From Gracilaria gracilis (lineage: Eukaryota; Rhodophyta; Florideophyceae; Gracilariales; Gracilariaceae): a stretch of 64,000 bases of DNA. The DNA is taken from the NCBI GenBank assembly GCA_030374805.1, contig JARGSG010000190.1:558001-622000 (forward strand), given 5' to 3'. Shown here piece by piece: positions 23,281-34,327 of the stretch. How positions within the stretch are numbered: the stretch's first letter is position 1; every line of letters begins with the position of its first letter. The notes beneath the pieces are model-generated. The model did no database searches, was not told the origin of the DNA, and saw nothing but the letters and a program-made list of their open reading frames with translations. Position numbers and translations under genes: made by a program.

Positions 23281-24531
23281 GATGAACTTTCTGTGCTTGC
23301 TCCACAGTGTTTTCGTCTGAAGGAGGTTCGAGTTTCAGAAGCATGCGAACAATTTATAGGCCTCAGTATCATGAGCGGACTGAACAAATTGTTGCAACAA
23401 ATGCAACAATATTCTGTTTGCTTAAGTTTGGCTATCTCTATGCTTCCAAGCACGAACAGCTGCTTCCATCGATACCCGTAGCTAACATCTTGTGAAAGCA
23501 TTTTCACATTTAATGTACAAGGTGAAGCTTAGAATGGCTGTCTAACGCCCCGTGTTCCATCTGTGCTTTCGTCTTATTGATAAGCGAACTTTAGTAAGCA
23601 AGAGAATGTGACGGGTATCTCGTCGGTATTTGGGTGGCTAATAGCAATGGATGACGTGCTCAATGACTCGTCGCAACCGTGTTTCCCGGCTCTGAACTCA
23701 TATTGAAGAAGATTCTGCCAGGCGATAATAGACAAAAGGTAGATTATACCTGAGCTTATCATGAAGAATGACGTGCTTGTTCTGCAATCCAACCCATGTG
23801 TTGGATGCCACTTATTGGAAAGAAAGGTCTTCACCTCTGCTTCTATTATCGATAACAGTTTCATTGTGCAAGCCGCCCTCAGTTCACTGACTTCGCTTAC
23901 ACTTGGATGGTCACTTCCATGATCATGATCACGATCACATTCATGATCACTCCTATCAGTCATGATGATCATGACGAAGACGAACGTGTCTCCCATACCG
24001 TGGCGTTTGTGGTAGCGTAATAAGATAGTTATGTCTCATGTCTAGCTACAGTGATTTTTCTGGCTTAGAAAGGCCGCGTTTTCCACGACTTCTGCGTCAG
24101 GGAATTTGAGCGAGCACACATGTGTCAACGCTCACCCTATTACACGTGGACAAAGCTCGATGTCGACTGTCAAAGTATTATTCAGGCAAGGCATGGAATA
24201 CGGACTCAAATTCGCTTACGGGGGAGACGCGGGAAATGCACCTTTTTCTCACTTTTCTGAAATAAACGATATCACTATGACGTCACAGAATACGTAACTA
24301 TATTTTAAAACTTACATTCCACAACTTACAGTGCGTTGCCAAGAAAAACTGTAATCAGTTATTGCCAGTTTGCACACGATCTTCTGCACGTACTTGCGAA
24401 ATATTTTTGGACCCCATTTTCGGGGCAAAACAAGAAACGGCACGGGTGGTGCCAAACCCTGGGGAAGACACACAAACGTAGCTCTAAAGTACCAGCCCAA
24501 ATGGAAGAAAACGGAATACCGTCGCTCAGTG
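23281..24531. other. intergenic, no supported gene; short His/Asp-rich tract
   Basis: A GATCAT/GATCAC-rich tract at 23918-23962 would encode a His-Asp run (HFHDHDHDHIHDHSYQS) in one plus frame, but the frame is only about 25 codons and closed on both sides. Nothing else can be supported. Confidence 0.35.
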
Positions 24532-24800
24532 TCATGTACCTTGCCAGCTACGCACTACTATACATCTACACCGGATATGTAGCCTAGTGGTTTTTGTCGG
24601 TTACCACAGGTTACGGGCCCAGATACTGAGGTCGTGGGTTCGAGTCCCGCCAGTACGCGCTGCAGTGCATTTGAATTTATCTACTCTAGGCTTTCAGGGT
24701 GTCGCCTGTAGTGAGGCAGTGTGTCATATACCCTGCCAGCTACGCACTGCTATACATCTACACCGGATATGTAGCCTAGTGGTTTTTGTAGGTAACCACA
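24532..24800 (+). repeat. tRNA-derived SINE-like repeat with duplicated 77-bp head
   Basis: A 77-bp block (24532-24608) recurs at 24724-24800, a period of 192 bp. It includes TAGCCTAGTGG, which resembles an A box. The first copy continues into a good B box in a T-arm (GTGGG, loop TTCGAGT, CCCGC; 24634-24650). No acceptor stem pairs with the 5' end, so this is tRNA-like but not a tRNA gene. It fits a SINE with a duplicated or re-inserted head. Confidence 0.55.
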
Positions 24801-26360
24801 CTCAGCAGTCTGTATAACAAAAATCAAAATAATAAAAACTCGACAACTAGAAACCAAAAGCAACACGACCATAAAGACCACACAAAACCATACCAACTCA
24901 TTCAAATAATCAGCCTAACTTACAAACTAGATTTAATCAAATACCAACTTAAACCTCTAACTAACCAAAATTTCGCAATAAATTGAACCAAATAGACTAA
25001 AACCAAAACGCCTAAACCGACTCATATTCCAAAGCAAAACCCGAGTTTTACTGCAAACAACTACATTTATCGCACGATGAAGAGAGTGTGATACATTTAA
25101 CTGAATAACAAAATGAGTATTCGTCTATGAAAGAAGAAATGATATTGAATGATTTGAGTCAAAAGAGGGTAAACCTTTTGAAACAATGTTGAGGTACTCC
25201 GAGCGGCACCCCAGTCAAAAACCCATTAATAGACACAAATAAATCCCTCGTGTGACCAGACCATTGGGTCAAACAGAGAGCAATTAAAAATGTACATCAG
25301 AACAAAAATTCAATGAAGCAACAGAATGGAATAGAGTGAGTGAGACCAATCCAAACTATAGAGAACAAAGAAGGAAGGTACATATGATGCCAAAGGGGGG
25401 TACTGATTATGGTCAAGGGTGGGGTGGGTTGCCAAGGGAGAAGATGGTCTGCCCGAGTGGAGTCGTTCGTTGTGCTTTGAACTCGGCGGTTTATAAAGAC
25501 AGTTTAAACATTTCATGAGCTCCACTCATGCATATGAAATGTCCTCAAAACACATGAATATATAGGGCTCGGAGGGGTGCATGTCCGGGAGGTAACCTTC
25601 CTGCAGACATTTTCTGGTGAGTTCCACTTGGGCATCTTGTTCCGGCTCACAATTTATTTCGACGCACAGGTTACACTATTGCACCATGCCACCGTGAAAT
25701 GTGGTGCTGCTTGCGGGCAAATAGCGATGGTCTTGACCTGCGTGATGGCAACTGCCAGCGATAACGACGACATTGATGAGCAGTAGAACGACTAAGCGCG
25801 TGAACTTGGTGACATCGACAGCAGTGTGTAGCGAACCTCACACTGACAGCGATACTAATGATGTCCCACACGGTTGGGTTTCACAGCAATGATGTATGGC
25901 CGACATCGCGAGATCGAGAGGTGCTAGAGTTTGTGCTTGTGGCGGTGGAGTGTATGCCATGGCTGCAGAAGCAGATCCTTAGAGCGGGAGGGCGGCTTCC
26001 ACTACACCTTAATTTTTTTCTTCACTGCCATGCATATCATGAATAAAACCATGCTCGTAAGAGCACGGCGACGGAGGCCCGCGTAGTGGCTCGCAGCGTA
26101 AGGGCAGCACTCTCATGAGAAAGGGTGGTTTGTTTTGGTGTCGGTGGTGGTTTTGTCGGCGCAAGCAACCGCAAGGCAACAACTAGTAGACGCGGCGAGG
26201 CTCGTATTATCAGTGGCAGGCGACCACGGGGTGATGGTGCAGCGAGAGCCGGACACGGTGGCGATGATCGGAGAAGGTGGAGCAGAGTGGCGGCAGATGG
26301 TTTAGCGGGGTGGTAGGCGCAGTGGGCGCGGTGGCTGGCGCGGCGGCCCTGGTCGAGATG

Positions 26361-26384
26361 GAGCGCAGCGTGGAAGCTGCGCTC
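26361..26384. repeat. 24-nt hairpin module, identical to 41895-41918
   Basis: Stem GAGCGCAGC against GCTGCGCTC around GTGGAA. It is followed by a second hairpin (ATATCTCGGTCGAGATAT) and then GGGGGTGTCCCG. The same three elements occur in opposite order at 41816-41918. Confidence 0.6.
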
Positions 26385-27734
26385 TTATATCTCGGTCGAG
26401 ATATGGAAAAAAAATGTTATGGGGGTGTCCCGGAGAAGCCCCCTCGAATCCGCCACCACAATATTCGCATAGCAAAGACATGTCATTGACGAAAAAGAAG
26501 TCGGCTTTAAAGTCGTCTTGAACTCGGTCAATTCTGATCAGACATGGGTACTCCGGTAGTATTGTAGCCTTACAATAGTGTACAGTCTGGGTATTATGGA
26601 ATACGTTTCTAATTTTAAAAAGTACGCCACTCCAAAGAGCGGTATATAGCAGAGATTTCTCTATATAGTGCCATTTCTAGGCCTGTTCTTTTGTCGACCG
26701 AATATGTTGAAGAAATTAATACTTGCGTACTCCAGTAGATTCCGCCCTCTTGTGATAGAGTACGCAAACTCGTTTACTTCTTGTGGACGTTTGTAAAAGA
26801 TATAGGCAAACCATTTTCCAAAAGTATTGGGAAATGTCTATTTTTCCGCACCATTTGCGACATGGGGACAGCTGGACAAGTTTTGTCAGACACAGAAAAA
26901 AGAATATAATACTCGGTGACGCGTGGCCTAACATCTGTCCTAGAATGCAGTCACAGCCCGGAATACAGGAGTTGATGTTACGCTCTAAATTTACATTAAA
27001 TGTTCATAATGTTCCTTTTTCCAAATTTCCCAGGCATTTATCATTATCACTTCCAAATTATAGACATGTTAAGCTTTTCCTTATTTGGCTCTAGTCAATT
27101 TCTTGTAACCAGGTTTGCGTAGACTACAGTAGTACGCTAATAACGGTGACTAACAGAGTGGTGAGAATAATGTTGTTTTTCTCTTTCTGTAACTGCAAAA
27201 CAAAACATTCAACGTTTTTGGAGAAGTGTTTGAAGGAGTTTGAGCTGCGGCATGGAAGGAAAGAACCGTTTTTCAACAATTTTGAATGACCACGGAAAGA
27301 AGCAGATCAAGTTATAGCACAGCTTTGTACAGAAGAACGAACCCTCTCCCTTTATATAAAATAGATCTCCTTCTTGGAAAACCGTTGCAAAATGTGCCAC
27401 CTTCCAGCCTTTAAGATTCTCCACTAGAAAAATTGTCATTTTCGGAGATACACATCGAATTGTGCATTATGTGTTATAAAATGAAGGCAATGCAATATTA
27501 TTCATCATTATCGTAACGCTCTCGAAAGATCCTTTGGTTTTTGTATAGCGAAAGACAAAGACCGGGAACCTGCCGATAGTGCTCTGCTGCTCCGTACTTG
27601 TTGTGGATGAAGGCATCCAATTAGGCACTAGTAGATATACATTTTAGCACTCATAGCTCCACCAAAAATTGCTGCAACCACGCTCGTGTTAATTATCTCC
27701 TAGATAGTGTCTACACGACCACGCAATGTACTAA

Positions 27735-27758
27735 TATGAGTACGCCCTCGTACTCATA
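27735..27758. repeat. perfect hairpin, 10-bp stem, CCCT loop
   Basis: TATGAGTACG, loop CCCT, CGTACTCATA. Isolated in AT-rich DNA, with no gene next to it. Confidence 0.6.
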
Positions 27759-28537
27759 TGGGTACGTGTAATTTCACTGTTTTGTAGTAGATAAATTTAA
27801 ATAAACTAATGATTCAGATCATCTGCAAATATAGTTGAGTTTAACCAGAAACCAAAACATCTTTGTGACTCTCTGGCCACATGTGAAATGAAAAACAAAT
27901 CGTGAGTTTAACTTGCTGCACTCAACAAGAAGACAAAACCTTCTTTAAAGAATGTAGACGATTTTGAAAAAGTTTCTCTCTCAGTAAGCTTGAATGCATC
28001 CAGTATACCAGCATACAGTGACATTTTATATAAGGGATACTACGTAATAGATAGTTAAATAGTCTACGAAGTCAAGTGAAACAAAAAAAAATCGTACGCG
28101 GCTATAGTTAACAACCACCTTTTTCATATATTTTTTAAAAGTGACAAAATCTGTCAGAATAAACTACATAAATTACTATAACATGTCTGAAAACTCCATA
28201 GTGTGTATGGTTTGCAAGTGTTCTTAGAAAAATACACGGCCCGCTTGATTGTGACATATTTAAACTTTCATACCATTTTCTCGATCTCGGTGGAAACTTA
28301 CAAAAATTCTGTTTGCTATGAAGTAAAAATCTTTACAACCTTTTAACATTTGAAGCTAAACAATGTGAATATTATAGGGTTTTACAAATGACTCACCTAG
28401 GAATAATGCAAACTTTTGTTCATTTTTGTTTCTATCTTTAGGTGTGAATGAAAAGGTAAGAGAGGTACAGGTAGTCACTGCAATTAGTGTAACCCACACT
28501 ATTTCCGTGATCCTTGTTTTGCCTGCCCTCACAATAA

Positions 28538-28634
28538 ATTAGTGTGGGCCACAATCTATCTGAACCCACAATATTTCTGTCCTGTTTTTATGACTGCGGG
28601 CCACACTAATAATGAACCACACAAATATTGTGGG
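28538..28634. repeat. interleaved inverted repeats (A-B-A'-B')
   Basis: A is ATTAGTGTGGGCC (28538-28550) with its near-complement GGGCCACACTAAT (28598-28610). B is CCCACAATATTT (28565-28576) with its exact complement AAATATTGTGGG (28623-28634). The order cannot form two nested hairpins at once. Confidence 0.6.
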
Positions 28635-28644
28635 TGACACCTAC

Positions 28645-29519
28645 TCAGTTTGAGCCTCCACCAAAGACCTTTCCCTCGAGTTTTGACCTATATTTGTTGA
28701 TGATGGTTTCCAGTTTTGGAAAAAGCTGCCTCTTCTCGCACAAATAATTCAAATTAAGAACCATGCCGCACCTTATCATAAAATTTCGAACATAACTTAT
28801 CATTTGTTTATCTCTCTGCGCTTTAAAACCAGGCATCAAGTGCGCTGCAACCTTCAAAAAATTGAATTTGCTTGGGTCGCTTAACTTTCGAAAGACCCTC
28901 CATCGAACTACATTTCAATATGCAGAATTTCCATCTTAAAGTTGTACCATCCACCGCGCCAATAGGTTTTGAGCTTTTGTATTACAAAACTATGAGTTGG
29001 TTTAGCAAGATGCGTGGCGTTGCATGGAAAGAAATATATCTCTGTGTTGCACTTTTTTAAGGCCTTTCTTAACGTTTTTGGTCAGGGCGTGTGCATTAAC
29101 ATTCTTGACGTACAGAATACGTTTGCAAATACCCGGAGGCAGTATGAAAATTCTTTCCTTTTGAAGCCAGAGATTTGAACACGCCTTTCCATCCAAGCCT
29201 TCGGACTAGTTCTGTACATAACTCCCGAAACATTATCGGATAACCCACGGACAGGTTAGTATTTGTTAACTTTCTCAAAAATCAGCATCGGAATTTCTGA
29301 CTTTGCTATGGACCGTTTCGACAGAAGAAGAATGATCCCCACCATATTACTTCTGAAACAACATTTTTCCAACGGGAAGTGCTGTGTTTTATCAACGCAA
29401 GTGTTTTGTGATGATCCATATTAGTACAGAAATGAGTTTCATTTCTTTCATACGGTTCGCTTGAAAGTTGTAGAGCAAATGCCAAAGATGGTACGTGTCT
29501 ACCCGGTTGTCCGAGTCCT
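28645..29519. other. no supported gene; possible decayed leftward ORFs
   Basis: Short minus-strand frames (28645-28857, 29002-29196, 29096-29278) have some protein-like character (for example NVNAHALTKNVKKGLKKV) but no motif I recognise. They may be remnants of one decayed gene. Confidence 0.25.
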
Positions 29520-29653
29520 ACTCCCACAAAAGGGCGAACTCAGAAGTAAAGCCCTCTGCCCGTGCGCGTGCCGCGTGGCAGCCGGGTGTAGACCGGAGAC
29601 GGTACTGGAATAACCTGCAGAGGTAAAGAAGAGCGTGGGCCTAGAGAGGAATA

Positions 29654-29658
29654 ACCGA
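29654..29658. other. target-site duplication, left (ACCGA)
   Basis: ACCGA precedes the left LTR and is repeated at 40831-40835 after the right LTR. Five bp is the usual length for gypsy integrases. Confidence 0.85.
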
Positions 29659-30166
29659 TGTCGTACAAATACCGATAAGGTGTGGGGTCCACCTGGTAGA
29701 GGGAGCGCGCGAGGGCTCAACCTAAAGGGGAAAAACACACAACCAATATGGTAGTAGGGCACCTGAAACCCGCAGGGGCAAACGGCGGGACAACTAGTCT
29801 AGACCGTGTAGGTGTACGGTAGTAGACGTCGACGCGCGGTAAAACCTGAATAGTAATAGAGTAGCAAGTGACCAAGATGGTATAGTTACTGCCCTAGTGG
29901 TGCCTGACTTTACAATACCCGAGGAGGAAGGCGAGGTGCACCACAATATATACAAGGTGCACCGACGCCGATCTCCCCTGCGGGCATGACGTCATCGGCT
30001 GTGCCCATGACCTACTGTCATGGGCCAGCAATGCTAAACTATCCTAGACTATAAATTAGAAATTAGAAATTATAAAATACAGAATACCAATTGGGTACAA
30101 TGCAGCCAGCAAGGCGCACCAGTAGGCCCACGTGGCACCAACCCATTGAGGTCTCATTGTACTACA
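29659..30166 (-). repeat. chromovirus LTR (3' LTR of the leftward element)
   Basis: 508 bp, TGTCGTACAAATACCGATAA to ATTGTACTACA. It contains several ACC..GGT micro-hairpins (for example ACCAATATGGT and ACCAAGATGGT) and an AT-rich run ATTAGAAATTAGAAATTATA near its right part. Confidence 0.9.
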
Positions 30167-30168
30167 GA

Positions 30169-30182
30169 CCCCCTTCCTACCC
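30169..30182 (-). other. polypurine tract
   Basis: On the minus strand this reads GGGTAGGAAGGGGG, two bases from the 3' LTR. It is the expected plus-strand primer for reverse transcription of a leftward element. Confidence 0.75.
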
Positions 30183-30865
30183 TGAGCCACGCCCTCGTGG
30201 CTCCTAGATCCTTTCACCAAGTCGGTTGCATCGTCGTACCAATTTGGTCCCTGTCGCAGCCTTTGTGCCATCTCGCGCCGTGCGTCGCATCGGCTCTGCG
30301 TCGCCGAGCGTACTCCGTTCACCACCTTGGTGATCACCGATTGCGGCTCTATCAACTTCTTTGGTTATCACAGACGGCAGCCTATTCGTTCCCATTGGTG
30401 GTTTGGGCGCGGCGCGCGCCCATTGCATACCTCCAAGGTTCTGCCTTTTTGGCTGCCCGGCTTGGACCCTTTTACCGTGTCGGTATACTCAGTGGGGGTG
30501 GCGGGTTGCGCCTTCGAGCTCGTGTGGGCACTGTACCGTGAAGGATTTTGGCGCCCACTTGGTTGCGGCGTGTCTCTCTGTCCCTTCGAGGTTCGAGTAC
30601 CAACCCTTCGAGGCATTGCCGCTGACTCCATCGAGGTTGTTCCACCGTTATCCCTTCTGGTTACCTTCGCACCCCTTTGCGGTTTGTCTACGCGGGCTCG
30701 CGCCACCGTGGCTTTTCGTCCGACCGACAAGGTTGAATCCGTTTATGGTGACCCCCGATCCTTATCTGAACCACATGGGTAGCCCTGGTACCAGCGTGCG
30801 GGCTCGCACCCGTAGCGGTACACGGCGATTGTCGGTTCCCCATGTTGGTCAATCTGACGCGGTAA

Positions 30866-32842
30866 CCTCAAGGGATTCACGAAGGGATCCGGGACCCGTA
30901 TGGTCTGGAGCCCGAGATTCCTCGTGGTATTTCCTATTATGGTTTGGAGCCGTTCACCACGGCCGACTGGAACGTTTCCCAACATGGTACCTTCAGGGTC
31001 GATCCAAGAATGGTGTCGCAAGCGACGCTGTACCGTCGGAACTGGCCAGTGGCGCCGGGGAACACATCGCTTCCCGGCGTCTTGCGCCGTCCGACTTTGG
31101 ATACCTACTTGGGTTTGTTTCGTTGGGATTGCGAGCGTCTCCGCTCCGTCCCCCAAACGCTCCACCGTCGGGATAAGGAATCTCAACCTCGTCAGGGTCG
31201 GGTGGAGTGCTATGACAGCCGCCAGCGACACACACCAATGAGGTATTTCATCCCCCCACTTTATCCCAGCGATCTGCCGTATGTTCGTATTGAACCGGAG
31301 CTCCATTATTACCGACGTCTGGTTGTGAAGATCTGTCAGTACGACTCCCTTCCGCAGCAGTACCTTCCGGCTTCACCACATTTGGTTTGCTTCGATAGGC
31401 CTTACAATACCATCCATTGGGCTAACCGTCGTAGGTGGGGGGTGGATGCTGCCACCGAGGCTCGCATTCGCACCCGGTCCAGCTTCAACCGCGTCATGCA
31501 TGGGTTCCATAATGTGGAGTTCTTCTCACAACCTAATAAGGGAAGAACCTCTTGGTATGTGGCCCGACCTGAATGGTGGAATGCCTATGAGGTACCGATG
31601 TCGCTTAGCGTCCCAACCCCACCGGTATTGGCTTACTTCGGGAGCTACATCACCCGTAACCACGATCGGTATTACCTCATTTGGTCGATTGCCCTCGCGG
31701 AATGGGCCGTATTGGTGGCCATCTTGGCTCTGCAGGCTGCCCGTCACGGTATTGACTGGGATTGTCGTTCTCGAGAAGCCGAGATTTACCGTGACGGTGT
31801 GCAACCTCCTGGTCGTATGTTCTTCATTCCCCCGAGGGTCATTCGCGACATTCGCCTATTTGGACTCGGAACCATTGTGGCAGGTACGGACTACTCTATT
31901 GAGCAGCTGGAATCGTTGCTTACCCAAGTGGAGAGTTTCCCGTGGGGAGCCAAGCAGGGGTGGGAGGTTTTCGATCCGGTGTCCTGGAAGGTTGTATCCC
32001 GCGCGGAGCAGCGCTATCCCGGGGCTCCGACCGATCAGGGACCTCCAGGGAGTCCCAAGCCATTCCCAACCGTGGTGGAATCGCCAGCAGCTACCCCTGT
32101 GGTCACTTCAGCGCCTACTCCCGCTCCAGAGGGACGCAATACGCCTGCCCATACTGGTGTCACTCCTCTTCTCCCTAGTACCACACGGGTTGATGGGCCT
32201 CCGCGGGCTATCCTCGGGGGTGTCATGGCTGCGGCTTCGGCGCCTGTCCCCTCTCAGGTGGACTCCCAGGCCATTTCAGGTTTAATGGCTCGGGTCCGCC
32301 AAGCCTGTGTGGTGAACTTCCAGCGGGCGGGTCCTACCTCTGTGGTCGAAGCTCTTACCCTTCTGGAAAGCATCCTGCCTCGTCATGCACAGTACATGCG
32401 ATCCTTTTCCCAAATTGGTGAGTTCCGGAACCGGTTCCAGGTCGAGCTCTACCAGATGGCTACCAACCAGGTGGCAGGCCTAGCGACGGCCATGGGCCCG
32501 ACGCCTACAAACCCTTTGGAGGATCCCCTATTTGGTGCTAGCCTGAACCCCGGCCTTCTAGCCGCTCCGCAGGCTCCTCTCCACATCGGGTCGTCGGCAC
32601 CTCTGTCGGTTGCGCAGGCGAGCGCGCCACCTCCGATGGGTGCCGACGTGATGCCAGGCGTCAGCGTGCCTACTAGTACCCCCGTGGGTCATGGTAGCGC
32701 GCCTAGCCAGGCTCCAGGCCAGGCTCACCTCTTCCAGCCTTGGCCGGGAGCCCATCAGAACACCACTCCGGGTCGGGGATCCTCAGCTGGAGGCTCCTCG
32801 GGGCCTCACTTTGCCACTCACCCATCAGGTTTATTGTCGTAA
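30866..32842 (+). CDS. antisense ORF of the chromovirus, unknown function
   Basis: A continuous plus-strand frame of about 658 codons, opposite in direction to gag-pol, between pol and the 3' LTR. The frame opens after a TAA at 30863-30865. The first ATG is at 31010, so a non-AUG start or an upstream exon is possible. The N-terminal half is rich in Tyr, Trp, Arg and Pro (RGISYYGLEPFTTADWN, WWNAYEVPMSL). A hydrophobic segment follows (WSIALAEWAVLVAILALQAA) that could cross a membrane. A Pro/Thr/Ala-rich linker follows, then a helical stretch (SVVEALTLLESILPRHAQYM) and a Gly/Ser/Pro-rich tail. No stop in 2 kb contrasts with the broken pol. I do not recognise the family. Some plant gypsy lineages carry extra antisense ORFs, but I cannot link this one to them. 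Confidence 0.6.
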   Translation, partial: PQGIHEGIRDPYGLEPEIPRGISYYGLEPFTTADWNVSQHGTFRVDPRMVSQATLYRRNWPVAPGNTSLPGVLRRPTLDTYLGLFRWDCERLRSVPQTLHRRDKESQPRQGRVECYDSRQRHTPMRYFIPPLYPSDLPYVRIEPELHYYRRLVVKICQYDSLPQQYLPASPHLVCFDRPYNTIHWANRRRWGVDAATEARIRTRSSFNRVMHGFHNVEFFSQPNKGRTSWYVARPEWWNAYEVPMSLSVPTPPVLAYFGSYITRNHDRYYLIWSIALAEWAVLVAILALQAARHGIDWDCRSREAEIYRDGVQPPGRMFFIPPRVIRDIRLFGLGTIVAGTDYSIEQLESLLTQVESFPWGAKQGWEVFDPVSWKVVSRAEQRYPGAPTDQGPPGSPKPFPTVVESPAATPVVTSAPTPAPEGRNTPAHTGVTPLLPSTTRVDGPPRAILGGVMAAASAPVPSQVDSQAISGLMARVRQACVVNFQRAGPTSVVEALTLLESILPRHAQYMRSFSQIGEFRNRFQVELYQMATNQVAGLATAMGPTPTNPLEDPLFGASLNPGLLAAPQAPLHIGSSAPLSVAQASAPPPMGADVMPGVSVPTSTPVGHGSAPSQAPGQAHLFQPWPGAHQNTTPGRGSSAGGSSGPHFATHPSGLLS

Positions 32843-33733
32843 CCACTTCTGCATCCCTGTTGGTATTGCTCTTTCAGTAAAGTTAGAAGTTATGTGTTTC
32901 CATGTTAGGTTCCAATTTCCATCGAGGGGCATTGCGAGGGGGAAACGCGAAAATAACTCCCCTCCCCCTTCCTTAGACCAGCGTACCACGGTGGGTGAAG
33001 CGTAGTTCCTTGTAGGTAAATTGGTTCCATCTGGAGCTACATTTGCGTGCTCGTAGTATGGATTCACCATGATGGTACGACGCTTTGCCTCCGCGCGGGG
33101 CAGCGAGCGGTTTTGCCTCCCCGTGAGGTGAGGTGACGTGCCACGCGCTTGCGCGCGGTGGCCAGCAATGTACCTGGATTGGTCTGCATGGCCTCTCACC
33201 ATGCATGGGCGCACGTGCGGTGTTTCACCCTGGAGGTTACTTGCAAGGCGAATCAAAATATTTGACCGGCATATGGTAGTGAAAACGCAGAAAACCCTTT
33301 TGGTCTGTATCTCGAGAACCAAGGGGTTTCAGAGGCTGGGAATGGCCGATTCGGGAGCACGGCAAGGTCAAAATACTTAGATTTTTTGACCATGCCGTTG
33401 CTCGCTCCCTACACACAATAGTGTAAACCGAATCGGTTACTCCGCACGGCGCGCCACGAGAAGCGCGCGTTTGCCTCGTCAAATAAAAAGATACAATTTT
33501 TTGAATGTTTCCACCGTGCGGGTTCGCGCGCGTGCCGCGCACGTGCATGGCGCGTGTGCAACGGCGCGCGTACAACGGTGCGTCCGTCTTTAGCGCTACC
33601 GCTCCTTGGACGTACCCTCATGGAATGCTTCCTTCTGGTTGTACCTTCCCGGTGAGCGCCCGAACCGACTTTGGTACTCCTCATTACAATGTGCTTTTCC
33701 CCCTTCCTTGGGGGACTGCATTACCTCTAAGGT
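32843..33733. other. chromovirus internal non-coding block
   Basis: Between the ends of the antisense ORF and of pol. It has palindromic GC-rich patches (33085-33220, 33530-33570). The segment 33236-33450 is clearly related, in the same direction, to 44910-45150. Convergent ORF ends suggest 3'-end processing signals here. Confidence 0.55.
33236..33450 (+). repeat. conserved non-coding block, copy 1
   Basis: It shares with 44910-45150 the landmarks GGTTACTTGCAAGG, CAAAATACTTAGA, TTTTTTGACC, and GTA(A/G)ACCGAATCGG, in the same order and spacing. The copies have diverged elsewhere. Confidence 0.7.
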
Positions 33734-34222
33734 TTACCCATCATTCGGCATGTCCTCTCCTTTGCGGTTCCAGTAGCTTACCCTGAAATGGTGTGGTATG
33801 GCTGAGGGCGGCTCAGCAGTGTCACCATCGGCGCCCCAGCCATACCAACGTACGGTGTACTTTAGACCATCTGCAGTACGGCGGTGACCTACAAGGCGTT
33901 CCACTGGGAACTCATTAGAGACCTGGGCTGGTATCGTTTCACCACTTTGGTTTAGATGAGCATCGGTACCACTAGGGGTAGGTGTTTCCTCTGAAGGAGC
34001 AACCGTAATCCCCGCAGGTGGTACGTAGTCTGGGTCGTCACCCTGTGCGTCATCATTAACCTCGATGGGTGTCCCGTCTTCCCGGGGCTGAGTCCTCAGG
34101 GCAACCGCTTGTGGGTCACGCGCGGATTCTCCGCGTTCCTTCCTGGACTGAACCGTCTGAGGTGCAACCGTGATTCGGTCAATAAAGATCGTATTCTCTA
34201 CACCATCTTGGTTCACCGTCAC
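33734..34222 (-). CDS. chromodomain tail of the integrase
   Basis: C-terminal part of the pol polyprotein. Residues FPVERLVGHRRTADGLKYTV, RWYGWGADGDTAEP and IPHHFRVSYWNR match the chromodomain consensus, with the aromatic Y/W positions present. Such domains target chromoviral integration to modified chromatin. The frame is the same as that of pol, but a TGA at 34328-34330 (after PPKGAKP) separates them. The residues between (LLPKSSGPFKVVRATDHTVT) are the normal integrase tail. An acidic, Pro-rich linker precedes the chromodomain. Confidence 0.75.
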   Translation of the reverse strand: MTVNQDGVENTIFIDRITVAPQTVQSRKERGESARDPQAVALRTQPREDGTPIEVNDDAQGDDPDYVPPAGITVAPSEETPTPSGTDAHLNQSGETIPAQVSNEFPVERLVGHRRTADGLKYTVRWYGWGADGDTAEPPSAIPHHFRVSYWNRKGEDMPNDG

Positions 34223-34327
34223 CGTGTGGTCGGTTGCTCGAACTACCTTGAAAGGTCCCGATGATTTCGGAAGAAGCTTGGAATTGATATCTCTATCAAT
34301 AGCTTCATCATCGGCCTCATCACCCGG

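Larger units (their letters stand above)
24801..28476. other. long gene-free stretch
   Basis: AT-rich with a GC-rich patch (about 26080-26400) that has only short frames. Individual small structures are a hairpin module at 26361-26384 and a perfect hairpin at 27735-27758. I see no gene. Confidence 0.45.

Noticed and set aside
23918-23962. His-rich metal-binding protein
   Set aside because: The frame encoding the His/Asp run is only about 25 codons between stops.
30146-31176. Several plus-strand ORFs just inside the 3' LTR
   Set aside because: They overlap in different frames, partly within the LTR and PPT. None shows motifs.
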